DNA of 64,000 nucleotides from Priestia megaterium (GCA_008180335.1 VTEF01000002.1:371973-435972), one strand, 5' to 3'. Numbered from the stretch's first letter, positions 53,557-62,486 are shown. Notes: a model not told the origin generated them from the sequence alone. Made by a program: numbers and translations.

Positions 53557-53703
53557 ATGGGATTCTACGGAGGCTACGGCGGCTGTTGTGGCTACGGCGG
53601 CGGCTATGGTGGTGGCTACGGCGGTGGTTTTGCTTTAATCGTTGTTCTCTTTATCTTATTAATTATCATTGGTGCTTCTTGCTGGGGCGGCTACGGCGGC
53701 TGA
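53557..53703 (+). CDS. YjcZ-family Gly/Tyr-rich sporulation mini-protein
   Basis: 48 residues. Gly/Tyr/Cys-rich N-terminus ([20 protein letters not shown]), one hydrophobic helix ([19 protein letters not shown]) and a short GGYGG end: the YjcZ-family signature ([18 protein letters not shown]). Family members are spore-associated tail-anchored membrane peptides. GGGGGGTGA lies before the ATG. The GGC/GGT-rich start differs in base use from its surroundings, as expected for its Gly content. It was too short for most gene finders. Confidence 0.88.
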   Translation: MGFYGGYGGCCGYGGGYGGGYGGGFALIVVLFILLIIIGASCWGGYGG

Positions 53704-53786
53704 TAATAAGTAAAGAAAACCTATCTAGGTTTTAGGTGACGAATTTTGAATAGATTATGTTGAAATTGGCTGTCTACGTTCAATGA

Positions 53787-53818
53787 AAAAGCTAGCGCAA
53801 AGCTAGCTTTTTTTATTT
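53787..53818 (+). terminator. Terminator after the YjcZ-like gene
   Basis: AAAAGCTAGC, loop GCAAA, GCTAGCTTTTTTT. Confidence 0.85.
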
Positions 53819-54146
53819 TAAGAGATTTTGAATCGGTATGAAAAAATAGATTTGAAAAGTTAACTAATGAGACAGCAAGGGTGCTAGAGAAGACCAGCAA
53901 CATAGTTAAATTAGAGGTTCTACCATGACAGATACCTCAGAAACAAGTATTGAATGATTAGGAAGATGGTAGGATTATACAGTTTGAATATTGAACTATC
54001 GGAATTTTTAATCTATTATGAATAACTGATATAGCAATCGCTTTATAAAAAAAGTAAAATGATGTTTAGAAAGAAGTAGAGCTGTTGAATTGTATAGTTT
54101 CTCGATGAAACGATGCGATCAAAAATCGGAGATGGAGAGTGTACGT
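53819..54146 (+). other. Region upstream of the gamma-glutamyltranspeptidase
   Basis: AT-rich with no ORF or hairpin that I can support. The in-frame extension from 54090 lacks a ribosome-binding site. Confidence 0.35.
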
Positions 54147-56228
54147 ATGAAATATCTCAAAAGTTTGATTCTCGTTGTTTTTATGTTTGGTTTTACAGTT
54201 ACATCAGCGGCTGCGAGTGTTCCTGGTGTAGATCAATCGATGAAAAAAGGAGCAACAAAAGGGATTGTTTCTGTTTCTCATCCACTGGCTGCTGAAGTAG
54301 GGAAAAAGATATTAGAAGAAGGCGGGAATGCAGTGGATGCAGCAGCCGCGATTCAATTATCCTTAAATGTAGTTGAACCGATGATGTCTGGAATTGGCGG
54401 CGGTGGTTTTATGATGATTTACAACAAAGCGGAAGATAAAATTACGATGATCGATAGTCGTGAAATAGCCCCAAAGAATGTAAATCCAGAGCTGTTTTTA
54501 GATGAAAAAGGAAAACCGATTCCGTTCAGTAAGCGTCATACAACAGGTAAAGCAGTCGGTGTACCAGGAACATTAAAGGGTGTTGAAACAGCTCTTGAGA
54601 AATATGGAACGATGGAATTAGCCGAGGTTATTAATCCAGCAATTAAGCAAGCTGATAAAGGGATTAAGGTTAACTGGTCAATGGCTAAATACATAGATGA
54701 AAACAAACAGAAGCTTCAAAACAATGAAGCAGCAGCAAGTGTGTTCTTGCTAAAAGGTCAACCGCTCAAAAAAGGTGATACGTTAGTTCAAACTGATCTT
54801 GCTAAAACATTTAAGCTCATTCAAAAACAAGGATCGGAAGCCTTTTACACAGGGGAAATTGGTGAATCGATGATTAAAGAGGTGCAAAAACAAGGCGGAA
54901 CGATGACGGCAGAAGACCTTGAAAATTATGTTGTAAAAGAAAGAGAACCAGTTAAATCAACGTATCGAGGCTATGAAGTCGTAAGTGCAGCACCCCCAAG
55001 CTCAGGCGGATTAACGGTATTGCAAATTTTAAAGTTAATGGAAGGGTATGATGTGAAGAAAATGGGTGCGAATTCACCCGAGTATTTTCACTATCTAACT
55101 GAAGCTATGCATTTAGCTTATGCTGACCGAGCAGCCTATATGGCAGATGAAGATTTTTATGATGTACCTAAAAAAGGACTGTTAAATGAAACGTATATAA
55201 AAGAAAGAAGAGCGCTTATTAATTCAAATAGAGCAACAGCCGAGATTAAAGAGGGAGATCCATGGAGGTATGAAGGAAAGGAGCCTGCTTTAGAATCGAC
55301 AGTGAAAGAAGAAAATCCAATTGGGCAAACAACTCATTTTTCGATTATTGATAAGTGGGGAAATTTCGTTTCGTACACAACAACAATTGAGCAAGTATTT
55401 GGCTCTGGTATTATGGTGCCGGGTTATGGGTTTATGTTAAACAACGAAATGACAGATTTTGATGCTGCTCCAGGCGGAGTGAACCAAGTAGAACCGGGGA
55501 AACGCCCAAGAAGTAGTATGTCCCCGACGCTTTTATTAAAAGATGGACAGCCATTTATGGCCATTGGTTCTCCAGGAGGGCCGACGATAATCGCGTCTGT
55601 AGCTGAAACGATTATGAACGTTATTGATCATCAAATGCCAATTCAAGAAGCGATACTAACTCCCCGTATTTATTCAGCAGGATATCCAACAGTTAGGTGG
55701 GAACCAGGAATCGACCAAAATACCCGCTTAGAACTTATGGCAAAAGGACATGTATTTGAAGAAAAGCCAGAACATATTGGAAATGTACAAGCTGTCATTC
55801 TAGACAATGAAACTGGAAAGATGTACGGTGGAGCAGATAATACCCGAGAAGGAACCGTTTTAGGAGTGGACCGATTTTTCTACAAATCAAAAGAACCAAA
55901 AGAAATAAAAGAAGAGAAGAAGGGACCATTTATTTTAAAAGTCAATGGAGCTGTTTATCCATATACAGCTGATCAAATGAAACTGATTGATGGCAAGCCC
56001 TATATTCAGTCTGACAAATTGCTGCTTGGGTTAGGCCTTATTAAATCTGAGGACTTAGAAACATACAAACCAGATAAAAAATCATACTTACCTGTCATAA
56101 CAGTCGCAAACGGTGCTGGTTTTAAAGTAGAGTGGAATGAAGAAAAGAAAGAAATTTTGCTTGAAAAAGACTCATCAGATTATGATCATCCAGATGACGA
56201 TGAGGATGGTGATATTATTACGAATTAA
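54147..56228 (+). CDS. ggt: Secreted gamma-glutamyltranspeptidase with extra C-terminal domain
   Basis: 693 residues from ATG at 54147 (GGAGAG eight bases upstream). Signal peptide MKYLKSLILVVFMFGFTVTS (cut near AAA-S). The Ntn-hydrolase precursor self-cleaves before Thr395 in GQTTHFS, giving large and small subunits; GIGGGGFMM, RPRSSMSPT and GSPGGPTI match the family. It hydrolyses glutathione or poly-gamma-glutamate. B. subtilis Ggt is 587 residues; this protein has ~100 more. The extra part (~590-680: LKVNGAVYPYTADQ, KPYIQSDKLL, GFKVEWNEEKKEILLE) resembles a copper-amine-oxidase-N-type stalk domain, followed by an acidic tail. It may attach the enzyme to the cell surface. Confidence 0.9.
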   Translation: MKYLKSLILVVFMFGFTVTSAAASVPGVDQSMKKGATKGIVSVSHPLAAEVGKKILEEGGNAVDAAAAIQLSLNVVEPMMSGIGGGGFMMIYNKAEDKITMIDSREIAPKNVNPELFLDEKGKPIPFSKRHTTGKAVGVPGTLKGVETALEKYGTMELAEVINPAIKQADKGIKVNWSMAKYIDENKQKLQNNEAAASVFLLKGQPLKKGDTLVQTDLAKTFKLIQKQGSEAFYTGEIGESMIKEVQKQGGTMTAEDLENYVVKEREPVKSTYRGYEVVSAAPPSSGGLTVLQILKLMEGYDVKKMGANSPEYFHYLTEAMHLAYADRAAYMADEDFYDVPKKGLLNETYIKERRALINSNRATAEIKEGDPWRYEGKEPALESTVKEENPIGQTTHFSIIDKWGNFVSYTTTIEQVFGSGIMVPGYGFMLNNEMTDFDAAPGGVNQVEPGKRPRSSMSPTLLLKDGQPFMAIGSPGGPTIIASVAETIMNVIDHQMPIQEAILTPRIYSAGYPTVRWEPGIDQNTRLELMAKGHVFEEKPEHIGNVQAVILDNETGKMYGGADNTREGTVLGVDRFFYKSKEPKEIKEEKKGPFILKVNGAVYPYTADQMKLIDGKPYIQSDKLLLGLGLIKSEDLETYKPDKKSYLPVITVANGAGFKVEWNEEKKEILLEKDSSDYDHPDDDEDGDIITN

Positions 56229-56272
56229 GGTAGTAGGCAGGAAATAGTAAGATTTCTATAATTAATACCAAC

Positions 56273-56320
56273 GGGGGCTGTTGTATAAGTGAGCAATTAA
56301 AACTTATACAGCAGCTTCTT
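56273..56320 (+). terminator. Terminator after ggt
   Basis: GCTGTTGTATAAGT and ACTTATACAGCAGC around an 11-base loop, then TTCTT. Confidence 0.75.
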
Positions 56321-56431
56321 AAAATATGCATTTTGAAGTCTTGATAACTAGACAATAAAGAAGGGGAGTGAGTTCATCTTCATGAAAGGATAGTGCTGGT
56401 TTTCTTATGTATAACAAATAAATTTTTCACA

Positions 56432-56487
56432 TTGACATATAACCAAAAGGTGTTATATTGTAAAAGTGAAATCAAAAGGTGTTATAT
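56432..56487 (+). promoter_or_regulatory. Promoter and operator of the SRPBCC/ArsR pair
   Basis: TTGACA (56432-56437), 16 bases, TATATT (56454-56459). A dyad ATATAAC-CAAAAGGT-GTTATAT (56437-56458) covers the -10. CAAAAGGTGTTATAT occurs again at 56473-56487, 29 bp downstream. Probably the site of the ArsR protein encoded in this operon. Confidence 0.7.
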
Positions 56488-56530
56488 AATCGAACTTGTC
56501 TGAAAAAGTTCCAGGTAGAAAAGGAGAGAG

Positions 56531-56968
56531 ATGATGAAAACACATCACAACAACAAAGTACAAGATATTAAGCAAACGGTTGTTTTTGAAGCGCCTATTC
56601 AAAAAGTATGGGAGAAGGTGTCAACTTCTGAAGGCATTGCTTCATGGTTTATGCCCAATGATTTTGAATTAAAAGAAGGTCATGAATTTTATTTGCAATC
56701 TCCATTTGGCCCATCTCCGTGTAAAGTGTTAGAAATTGAAGCACCTCATCGGCTTTCTTTTGCATGGGATAAAGATGGCTGGGTTGTTTCGTTTATTTTA
56801 AAGGAACTGGATGATAAAACTGAATTTACGCTCATTCATAGCGGCTGGGAGCATCCTGATGCAATTCTTCCGAAGGCCAATGAGAAGAGTTCGGTTATTC
56901 GCGACAGAATGAATAATGGCTGGGTAGGAATTATTGGTGAAAAACTTCGAAAGGCTGTTGAAGGATAA
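56531..56968 (+). CDS. SRPBCC/AHSA1-domain protein
   Basis: 145 residues (a second ATG at 56534 is equally good; AAAGGAGAGAG upstream). SRPBCC ligand-binding fold of the AHSA1 kind: [26 protein letters not shown] at the N-terminus, [33 protein letters not shown] and a C-terminal helix. Such proteins often pair with an ArsR regulator, which here starts at the very next base, so the two are translated together. The ligand is unknown. Confidence 0.85.
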   Translation: MMKTHHNNKVQDIKQTVVFEAPIQKVWEKVSTSEGIASWFMPNDFELKEGHEFYLQSPFGPSPCKVLEIEAPHRLSFAWDKDGWVVSFILKELDDKTEFTLIHSGWEHPDAILPKANEKSSVIRDRMNNGWVGIIGEKLRKAVEG

Positions 56969-57340
56969 GTGTCAGCCGCACAACATGATGTATTCCAAGC
57001 TATTGCTGACCCAACCCGCAGAGAGGTGCTTCGGTTACTTTCTGAAAAGGAGCGGCCTATTTCAGAGATAACCGCTCATTTTCCGATAAGCCGTACAGCT
57101 GTTGTTAAACATCTTCACATCCTTTCAGAGGCAGAATTAGTCAATGCACGAAAGGTAGGAAGGGAAAAACTTTATCGTTTGCATCCAGAGCCTTTAATAG
57201 AAGTAAAGCAGTGGCTTTCTTTTTATGAACAGTTTTGGGCGAACAAATTATCAATGTTTAAGCATGTTGTTGAAAATGATGGCGAACATGAACTGAAAAT
57301 CATCAAAGCAGAACGCGATAGATATGATAAACAGGAATAA
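56969..57340 (+). CDS. ArsR-family regulator
   Basis: 123 residues from GTG at 56969, directly after the stop of the SRPBCC gene; GAAGGA lies just upstream. Winged HTH: FQAIADPTRREVLRLLSEKERPISEITAHFPISRTAVVKHLHILSEAELV. No Cys/His metal cluster, so it is of the SdpR/BigR-type non-metal group. It is likely to bind the repeated CAAAAGGTGTTATAT sites at the operon promoter and to use the SRPBCC partner, or its ligand, as input. Confidence 0.85.
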   Translation: MSAAQHDVFQAIADPTRREVLRLLSEKERPISEITAHFPISRTAVVKHLHILSEAELVNARKVGREKLYRLHPEPLIEVKQWLSFYEQFWANKLSMFKHVVENDGEHELKIIKAERDRYDKQE

Positions 57341-57376
57341 CAACCCTATAAGCGAAGCTTGATTAAAAGGAAATAT

Positions 57377-57403
57377 CTAAAGACCTTGCTACGAGGTCTT
57401 TAG
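57377..57403. terminator. Hairpin between convergent ArsR and MFS genes
   Basis: CTAAAGACCT, loop TGCTACG, AGGTCTTTAG. Perfect 10-bp stem without a long T run; weak terminator at best. Confidence 0.45.
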
Positions 57404-57453
57404 ATGGTAATTAAAAATCAGCGAAGAAGCCAATAATCTTAAATAAGGATGCC

Positions 57454-58695
57454 TTATCCTTTTATATCGGTTGTTACATAGTAGTTTGCTTTTGATGGCT
57501 GTAAGTTGCCTATACATAGCATGACAGTTAGGGCGAACATAGCTGCTGATCCTAAAATAACAGCAAATTGAATGGAAATCAGCTGAGCGGCTGCGCCGAA
57601 AATAGCAGTGGCGATCATGATTAAAACCGCTTCAATCAACTCATATACACTTCCAACTCTCCCCATTACGCCGGCCGGTATGTTGTTTTGATAAAATGTC
57701 TGAAATCCTGTATTAGCAAACGCAAGAGAAAAGGAAAGAACAAAAAAACCAATGGCAGCTGAAAAAAATGTTGAAGAAAAGGCATAGATGAGATAACCAA
57801 CAGAAACAAATAAAGAGCCAAAGCCAATTAGTTTTGAAGGAGAAAGCCATTTGGTAAAAATGCTATTAATAAGGGAGCCAACAATAATACCCGCGCCTGC
57901 AATACTGACCAAAAAGCCATAATTGCTATTAGACAAATGAAGCACTTCTTTTGAAAAAGCTGCTTCAAGTGAGTCGATAGCAGTTGCCATGACCATCATG
58001 CAGCTGAATAAAAAGTAAACAAACATAATGTAACGATGATCCCGGCTAAAACGAAGCACAACGCACCAATCTTTTTTTACCAGCCCAACAGAAAATCTAT
58101 TCTCGGCTGAATGACGAGAAGCTTGCTTTTCAACGTTAGGCATTAAAAAGGTAATAAGAACGGATAATCCTAACGCAATTGCATTGATAAAAATCGCAAA
58201 CATAGGAGTGACGATAAGAAAGAGCATGCCTGTAATGGCTGGTCCCAGTAGAAATCCTCCCGAGTCAATTAAACTTCGAAGCGAATTAAACCGCTGCCGT
58301 TGCTCAGCTGGAATTAGCTTCGTTATATACGTCATCGATGTGGGACGATACATCGAACTTGCCATATTGATTATGAAAACAACTAGATAAATTGACCATA
58401 GAGAAGGAAGAAAAGGCAAAATAAAAATAAAGAAAGCCCGAAATGAGTTAAGGGTAATCATTAAGACACGTTTATTCAATCGGTCAATTAAGCTTCCTGC
58501 CCATATATTTGTAAAGATAGCAGCGAAAGGTTTCAAGATATAAAGTGCTGCTACACCGAGTGGAGAGCCAGTCATCTCAAGGATGATTAAATTCAGCGCA
58601 ATAAAGTAAATCCATTCACCTAAATTGGCGATTCCAATTCCAATTAAAAGAATAGAAGGATACTTCCAAGACTTTATCAATTTTTTGCCGTTCAT
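57454..58695 (-). CDS. MFS transporter under T-box control
   Basis: 413 residues from ATG at 58695 (AGGAGG seven bases upstream). About 12 membrane helices of the MFS_3 exporter group: ANLGEWIYFIALNLIILEMTGSPLGVAALYILKPFAAIF, WAGSLIDRLNKRVLMITLNSFRA (motif A) and the YRPTSMTYITKLIPAEQRQRFNSLRS segment. It looks like a drug/macrolide exporter, yet its leader is a T-box riboswitch, which answers to uncharged tRNA. An amino acid, amino-acid analogue or aminoacyl-tRNA-synthetase inhibitor is therefore the likely substrate or signal. Confidence 0.83.
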   Translation of the reverse strand: MNGKKLIKSWKYPSILLIGIGIANLGEWIYFIALNLIILEMTGSPLGVAALYILKPFAAIFTNIWAGSLIDRLNKRVLMITLNSFRAFFIFILPFLPSLWSIYLVVFIINMASSMYRPTSMTYITKLIPAEQRQRFNSLRSLIDSGGFLLGPAITGMLFLIVTPMFAIFINAIALGLSVLITFLMPNVEKQASRHSAENRFSVGLVKKDWCVVLRFSRDHRYIMFVYFLFSCMMVMATAIDSLEAAFSKEVLHLSNSNYGFLVSIAGAGIIVGSLINSIFTKWLSPSKLIGFGSLFVSVGYLIYAFSSTFFSAAIGFFVLSFSLAFANTGFQTFYQNNIPAGVMGRVGSVYELIEAVLIMIATAIFGAAAQLISIQFAVILGSAAMFALTVMLCIGNLQPSKANYYVTTDIKG

Positions 58696-58754
58696 CAAAC
58701 CGCCTCCTGTTGGATACCATTATTTGCTTCGTCTTAAAACCGTTTTAAACCAAT

Positions 58755-58800
58755 AAAAAAATCCCACCTCCAAGACGTATGTCTTGGGGACGAGATTTGC
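58755..58800 (-). terminator. Terminator of the T-box leader
   Basis: Read leftward: CCCCAAGAC, loop ATAC, GTCTTGG, with flanking pairs (ATC...GGGAT) and seven T. Competes with the antiterminator that uses the T-box sequence. Confidence 0.85.
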
Positions 58801-59045
58801 TTGATCACGCGGTACCACCCCAGTTTGTTAATATGTTGCCATATTAACCTTATCAGGTACAGCAATTAAAAGAATGCTTATACCCTAGCTCGATAACAGG
58901 AGCAGCTGTCACACCATCCCTTGTGCTTAGTTCCGATGTGATGCTCAGAGGCTTGGTTCAATAAATGATTCTTGCTCCTTTGCAGCTTCCGGAGCTCTCT
59001 GTAAAGAATCTATTTATCTACTCTTCTCTTCATTGCATTTTAATT
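58757..59045 (-). promoter_or_regulatory. T-box riboswitch
   Basis: Leader of the MFS gene. The T-box GGGGTGGTACCGCG lies at 58821-58808. Stem I has GAGTAGA on its 5' side, ATAAATAGATTCTT/AAGAATCATTTAT as its helix (one bulge) and a GCTCC/GGAGC apical stem. The specifier loop reads TGAACCAAGCC; placing the codon after GAA gives CCA (Pro), and the offset reading ACC (Thr) cannot be excluded. The TGGT of the T-box fits a tRNA with discriminator A. A terminator follows. Uncharged tRNA binding would allow MFS expression. Confidence 0.9.
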
Positions 59046-59051
59046 TCACTT

Positions 59052-59081
59052 ATATTACCATAAGTGGTTTAGCGGTGTAAA
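59052..59081 (-). promoter_or_regulatory. Promoter of the T-box leader
   Basis: Leftward TTTACA (59081-59076), 18 bases, TAATAT (59057-59052). The start would be at about 59045, just before the T-box stem I. Confidence 0.65.
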
Positions 59082-59126
59082 TATAAGGAATCATTTTATA
59101 GCTAAAACAATCAATGCTGAAAAAGA

Positions 59127-59160
59127 CCAACAGCAGCCTAAATAGATAGGCTGCTGTTGG
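59127..59160 (-). terminator. Perfect 14-bp hairpin
   Basis: CCAACAGCAGCCTA, loop of six, TAGGCTGCTGTTGG. Leftward it is followed by TCTTTTT, so it insulates the T-box promoter from upstream leftward transcripts. Confidence 0.7.
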
Positions 59161-59322
59161 AGTAAGAAGGAGTTTCAAGTTGTGGTGTTATTCGATATTA
59201 TGTTATTCATGAATAAACAAAATGCTTGGGTATTTGGTACGGAAAGGCATGTTATGTAGGAGGGAATGCGTTAAATGTTTGTATTCAGTTATGTAAAGGT
59301 TTACAAAACTAAATACTAAAAT

Positions 59323-59354
59323 AAAAAGGCTTCAATCGAAATTGAAACCTTTTT
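59323..59354. terminator. Terminator of the Lys/His-rich mini-protein gene
   Basis: AAAAAGG-CTTCAAT, loop CGAA, ATTGAAA-CCTTTTT; T runs on both strands. Confidence 0.8.
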
Positions 59355-59414
59355 ATCCTTGCTTATAAATACGATTGGCTATCAAGGTATGATGCGTTTT
59401 TTAGAAGGATACTA

Positions 59415-59543
59415 TTAATATGCTTCTTTGTGACATTTTTTGTCATGTTTCTTATGAGATTTCTTGTCATGTTTTTTGTAAGATTTTTTACAATCTTTTT
59501 TGTACTCTTTCTTATAATATTTCTCATGTTTTTTCTTACACAT
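59415..59543 (-). CDS. Lys/His-rich 42-residue protein
   Basis: The protein begins MCKKKHEKYYKKEYKKDCKK and continues with SYKKHDKKSHKKHDKKCHKEAY: about half Lys, with His, Tyr, Asp and three Cys at regular intervals and repeats of KKHDKK. Very basic and low complexity; it could bind metal, nucleic acid or the spore coat. The start site has only a weak AAGCGAG upstream, but the frame is closed by a clear terminator on the right strand 60 bases downstream. I do not recognise it. Confidence 0.5.
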   Translation of the reverse strand: MCKKKHEKYYKKEYKKDCKKSYKKHDKKSHKKHDKKCHKEAY

Positions 59544-59709
59544 ATGCGTTCAGCTCGCTTTCATTATGATTAAGTAGAAAGTATAGCTCTCTATCACTCT
59601 CTACTTACTGACAGGATATGCATAGGTGGACAAGGTGGTATGTACGAACATCCTTGTGTCAATAAAAAGGGCGACATATTTTTACTAAGAGTTGAGGCAT
59701 ATGTAATGA

Positions 59710-59756
59710 TTGACAATCATCTTTCATTTATGATATATTTATCTCGAATTAAAAAT
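59710..59756 (+). promoter_or_regulatory. Promoter and MhqR-type half-site before the dioxygenase gene
   Basis: TTGACA (59710-59715), 18 bases, TATATT (59734-59739) with TGA before it. TATCTCGAATT follows (59740-59750), resembling one half of the MhqR operator known from B. subtilis mhq genes. Confidence 0.55.
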
Positions 59757-59856
59757 ACTTTAATTAAAAATAAAATGATGACTCTTCTGTAATAAGCACA
59801 AAGTAAAATGCGGGATGCTTTATAAACAACTTTTCAATTAATAGGAGGCAGTTAAA

Positions 59857-60834
59857 ATGAATGGATTAAAAGGAATTCATCACGTAACAGCTATTACAAG
59901 CAGTGCCGAAAAAAATTATGAATTTTTCACTTATGTTCTAGGCATGCGTTTAGTAAAAAAAACGGTGAATCAAGATGACATTCAGACGTATCATTTGTTT
60001 TTTGCAGATGACAAAGGAAGTGCAGGAACAGATATGACGTTTTTTGATTTCCCTGGCATTCCAAAAGGTATTCACGGTACAAATGAAATTTTTAAAACTT
60101 CTTTCCGTGTACCAAGCGATGCGGCTTTAGATTATTGGGTACAACGTTTTGATCGTCTTGAAGTAAAGCATGATGGAGTGAAAGAACGATTCGGCAAAAA
60201 GACACTTTCTTTCGCTGATTTCGATGACCAGCACCACCAGCTGATTTCAGATGAATTTAATGAAGGCGTTGCTTCAGGTGCGCCTTGGGAAAAAGGACCG
60301 ATCCCGATAGAATATGCAATTACTGGTTTAGGTCCTGTGTTTATTCGTGTTGCGAACTTTGATTATTTTAAAGAAATGATGGAAAAAGTGTTGTTATTTA
60401 AAGAAATAGATCAAGATGGCTCATTGCACTTATTTGAAGTTGGCGAAGGCGGAAACGGTGCGCAGGTTATTGTGGAGCATAACGATGTTCTTCCGCAGGC
60501 TCAACAAGGTTTTGGTACAGTTCATCATGTTGCATTTCGAGTGGAGGACCGCGCTGTGCTAGAAGAATGGATTGAGCGTATGAAAAGTTTTGAATTCCCG
60601 ACATCAGGCTATGTCAACCGCCACTTCTTTGAGTCGTTATATGCACGAGTGGCGCCGGGGATTTTATTTGAATTTGCCACAGACGGACCAGGATTTATGG
60701 GAGATGAACCTTATGAAACACTTGGAGAAAAGCTGTCATTGCCGCCATTTTTAGAACCAAAGCGTGAACAAATTGAAAAACTCGTTCGGTCAATTGATAC
60801 AGTCAGAAGTACAAAAGAATTTGTGAAAGAATAA
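59857..60834 (+). CDS. mhqO: Ring-cleaving dioxygenase of the MhqO/MhqA group
   Basis: 325 residues with two VOC modules. The N-terminal half has LKGIHHVTAITSSAEKNYEFFTYVLGMRLVKKTVNQDD and the C-terminal half GFGTVHHVAFRVEDRAVLEEW, with His in HHVT, HHV and Glu in ILFEFATDGPG as Fe(II) ligands. In B. subtilis such proteins are induced by methylhydroquinone and catechols and are repressed by MhqR; the operator-like half-site upstream fits. AGGAGGCAG precedes the ATG. The exact paralogue (MhqA, MhqE or MhqO) is uncertain. Confidence 0.85.
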   Translation: MNGLKGIHHVTAITSSAEKNYEFFTYVLGMRLVKKTVNQDDIQTYHLFFADDKGSAGTDMTFFDFPGIPKGIHGTNEIFKTSFRVPSDAALDYWVQRFDRLEVKHDGVKERFGKKTLSFADFDDQHHQLISDEFNEGVASGAPWEKGPIPIEYAITGLGPVFIRVANFDYFKEMMEKVLLFKEIDQDGSLHLFEVGEGGNGAQVIVEHNDVLPQAQQGFGTVHHVAFRVEDRAVLEEWIERMKSFEFPTSGYVNRHFFESLYARVAPGILFEFATDGPGFMGDEPYETLGEKLSLPPFLEPKREQIEKLVRSIDTVRSTKEFVKE

Positions 60835-61030
60835 GAAAGGTCCGACCCATTATTAGCTGAAAAGGACAGTCATGTAAATTCTGTAACAATAAGGGTTTAC
60901 AGTGACCGTCCTTTTTGAATGGAGACGCAGTCGTTGTATTAAGCAATCATATCATAACGTTAAAAAAACATTTTTGTCATATAATGGAATAGTGATACCG
61001 AATGCTTTTGTATCGATGGGGGGGGATTGG

Positions 61031-62215
61031 ATGAATAAGAACAAAGCAATGCTAATGGCGATTGCTCTTTTTGTAGCGGCGTTAAATATGCGCCCGGCAA
61101 TTAATTCAATATCGCCGTTATTAGAAGAGTTGCGCAGTGAATTACATATGAGCGCATCAACAGCAAGTTTGTTAACATCAGTTCCTGTTCTTTGTATGGG
61201 ACTATTTTCGCCGCTTTCAGCAAGCTTAGGAAAGCGGTTTGGTATGGAGCGTGTCATTGGAGCTGCGTTAATACTGATTGGAATCGGAACGTTATTGCGT
61301 TTATTTACATATACAACCGGCTTTTTGATTATGACTGCCTTTTTAGCAGGTGTTGGAATTGCAGCAATAGGACCTTTATTATCCGGTTTTATAAAAAAGC
61401 ATTTTGATGAAAAAGTACCGGCGATTATCAGCTTGTACACCGTTGCGCTCACATTAGGCGCAGTTGTTTCCTCGTGGCTATCAGTACCGCTGTTTGCTCA
61501 AGTGCAGTCATGGAAAGGGACGCTTGCAGTATGGACAGTGTTTGCCGTGATTGCCATCCCCGTTTGGTGGCTGTTTGTACTGAAAAATCAAAAAGATACT
61601 CGCTTCGAAATGACGTACAATCACAGTGTTCATCGCATTCCATGGAAAAATAAAAAGGCTTGGCTGCTTACGCTTTCATTTGGGTGTATGGCAATGATTT
61701 TTTACTCGGTCACTGCCTGGCTGCCTCCTATAATTGAAAGCAAAGGGTACAGCAAAATGTATGCGGGAAACATGTTAACGCTTTTTACGGCTGTGCAAAT
61801 TCCAGTGAGTGTATTGTTGCCGTCTTTGCTGCAGCGCTTTCCGTCTCGATTGTTGTGGTTATTATTTGCCGCTTGTATGGAGGCGGTTGGTTTTATGGTG
61901 CTGTTGCTAGGAAGCTACCCTTTTGCAGCCGCTGTTTTTATTGGAATTGGAGCCGGGACCTTATTTCCGCTTAACCTGATGCTCCCAATTGATGTCTCAG
62001 CTGATGCCGATCAAGCGGCTGCTTGGTCTGCGATGACGCAATCATTCGGGTATATTATCGGTGCCATTGGCCCTTTAGTCATTGGGCTTATTTATGATGT
62101 AACCAAGCAATTTAATTCAGCGATTTTCTTTTTGCTTGCTATGATTTTATGCATGATGATCATTCAAGTTCTAGCAATAACTTCACTCTCTCGAAAAAGT
62201 GTGTATGAATCGTAA
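61031..62215 (+). CDS. CynX/NimT-family MFS transporter
   Basis: 394 residues from ATG at 61031, which is preceded by GGGGGGGATTGG; the upstream extension to 60902 is not needed. About 12 helices with the CynX/NimT signature NMRPAINSISPLLEELRSELHMSASTASLLTSVPVLCMGLFSPLSA and the KYGMERVI-like motif KRFGMERVIGAALIL. Relatives transport cyanate, 2-nitroimidazole or are uncharacterised (YycB). No substrate clue in the neighbourhood. Confidence 0.87.
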   Translation: MNKNKAMLMAIALFVAALNMRPAINSISPLLEELRSELHMSASTASLLTSVPVLCMGLFSPLSASLGKRFGMERVIGAALILIGIGTLLRLFTYTTGFLIMTAFLAGVGIAAIGPLLSGFIKKHFDEKVPAIISLYTVALTLGAVVSSWLSVPLFAQVQSWKGTLAVWTVFAVIAIPVWWLFVLKNQKDTRFEMTYNHSVHRIPWKNKKAWLLTLSFGCMAMIFYSVTAWLPPIIESKGYSKMYAGNMLTLFTAVQIPVSVLLPSLLQRFPSRLLWLLFAACMEAVGFMVLLLGSYPFAAAVFIGIGAGTLFPLNLMLPIDVSADADQAAAWSAMTQSFGYIIGAIGPLVIGLIYDVTKQFNSAIFFLLAMILCMMIIQVLAITSLSRKSVYES

Positions 62216-62486
62216 GGATGGGAGAAGAAACAGTTGTTTCTGCTACTCTATCTATCATACAGACGTAAGCAATCAGCACCTTCATGCATTCGGCTAGAGC
62301 TTCATTTTCAAAAAATTGGGACTTCTAGTGAATATGATTGCTATAAGAAATATTTTACAATAAAAATAGAAAACGTTAAGAAGGGGATGAGGCTTTAATC
62401 AGCGGGGTTCTTATGCTTGTTGAACCGGGATTAATAGATCAGCAGAAACAAATAAAGCAGTTTTTTCTTCTTGAAAGGAGGACTTT

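Noticed and set aside
60952-61452. 166-codon leftward frame opposite the CynX-type MFS gene
   Set aside because: Long but antisense to clear membrane helices of the real gene; Lys/Asn/Ile composition typical of a shadow frame.
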